The translations under genes and the position numbers were made by a program. A stretch of DNA of 64,000 nt, from positions 65,118 through 129,117 of the forward strand of contig DF237089.1 in assembly GCA_000708835.1 (NCBI GenBank). The letters run 5' to 3'. The notes beneath the pieces were generated by a model. That model searched no databases, had not been told where the DNA came from, and was given only the letters and a program-made list of their open reading frames with translations. Shown piece by piece: positions 63,746 through 64,000 of this stretch. The stretch comes from Klebsormidium nitens (Eukaryota; Streptophyta; Klebsormidiophyceae; Klebsormidiales; Klebsormidiaceae). Every line of letters starts with the position of its first letter. Position 1 is the first letter of the stretch.

Positions 63746-64000
63746 CTGTGGGGGAATGCAAGGGCTCGTAGGTGATTTCCATAGGGCAAGTTTGGAGTAA
63801 TTCCGGCAAGGGATTTCCTGAAAAGTTATCCAAGATCCGCTTGTATTGCAACTCGAGAAAGGCTTGAACTCAGCAATGCGTGTCAAGGTTGGTCGCCTCC
63901 AGGAAAAAAGGCTCTTGGTGAAATCCTCCGTCTGCGGGGGGAGAGGCGAGGTCGTGCGCTTATTGCCTGTTGTGAGTATGGGTGATTTTTGGCGAGGAAT
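63746..64000 (-). other. Intron upstream of the first visible channel exon
   Basis: Non-coding sequence continuing past the right edge, containing the exon duplicate at 63888-63945. The N-terminal exon(s) of the channel are expected beyond the window. Confidence 0.6.
63888..63945 (-). pseudogene. Partial, frameshifted duplicate of the channel exon at 63506-63745
   Basis: On the minus strand, a polypyrimidine tract and AG acceptor are followed by about 47 bases almost identical to the start of the domain I exon (TEDFSKSLFFLEATN). The copy has one base missing in the Leu-Phe-Phe stretch and breaks off after the Asn codon. It lies about 140 bases upstream of the real exon. The frameshift and truncation make it non-coding as it stands. 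An assembly artefact cannot be excluded. Confidence 0.75.

Noticed and set aside
1-64000. tRNA, rRNA, CRISPR arrays or prokaryotic operons
   Set aside because: None was seen; gene structure is eukaryotic throughout. A tRNA scan could not be run, so a missed tRNA remains possible.

Overview
This window is nuclear DNA from a photosynthetic, flagellate eukaryote. Almost every gene is split into many short exons by GT-AG introns. The proteins are plant-like: a short-chain peroxisomal acyl-CoA oxidase, a SUVR histone methyltransferase, a plant-type COX5b and a lumenal D1-processing protease. Alongside them are cilium-associated genes that seed plants have lost: an axonemal dynein intermediate chain, a sperm-tail PG-rich repeat protein and a four-domain voltage-gated calcium channel. 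A streptophyte (charophyte) green alga such as Klebsormidium fits best. That is inference from gene content, not a database match. All gene models were spliced by hand from splice sites and family similarity, and exon phases were checked for continuity.

Layout, left to right. (1) 230-3643 (+), 3' part of an ACX4-like acyl-CoA oxidase. (2) 4732-11219 (-), SUVR-type SET-domain H3K9 methyltransferase with two N-terminal WIYLD-like segments. (3) 13668-16069 (-), complete six-exon COX5b of mitochondrial complex IV. (4) 16702-23028 (+), LEC14B/DCAF11-type WD40 protein, head to head with COX5b. (5) 24431-30424 (-), RCC1-repeat protein, interrupted by an 874-base assembly gap at 24991-25864. (6) 31456-38698 (+), DNAI4/WDR78-type dynein intermediate chain, 15 exons. 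(7) 39834-43955 (-), CtpA family S41 protease with transit peptide, PDZ domain and Ser-Lys dyad. (8) 45212-49550 (+), PG-rich repeat protein, eight exons. (9) 50536-63745 and beyond (-), four-domain Cav-type channel with an EF-hand-like segment and an IQ motif; its N-terminus lies past the right edge.

Neighbouring genes mostly alternate strand, so intergenic DNA is either convergent (3644-4731, 23029-24430, 38699-39833, 49551-50535) or divergent (16070-16701, 30425-31455, 43956-45211). Two divergent spacers carry several CCAAT motifs. No rRNA, tRNA, CRISPR or operon structure was seen.

Functionally the left half is housekeeping: peroxisomal beta-oxidation, chromatin silencing, respiration, a probable CUL4 ubiquitin-ligase receptor and an RCC1 protein. 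The right half holds three genes whose families act in motile flagella, with a chloroplast protease between them. The most unusual points are the paired WIYLD-like segments, the non-acidic domain II filter position of the calcium channel, a decayed duplicate of one channel exon, the flagellar gene neighbourhood and the altered PTS1 tripeptide of the acyl-CoA oxidase.
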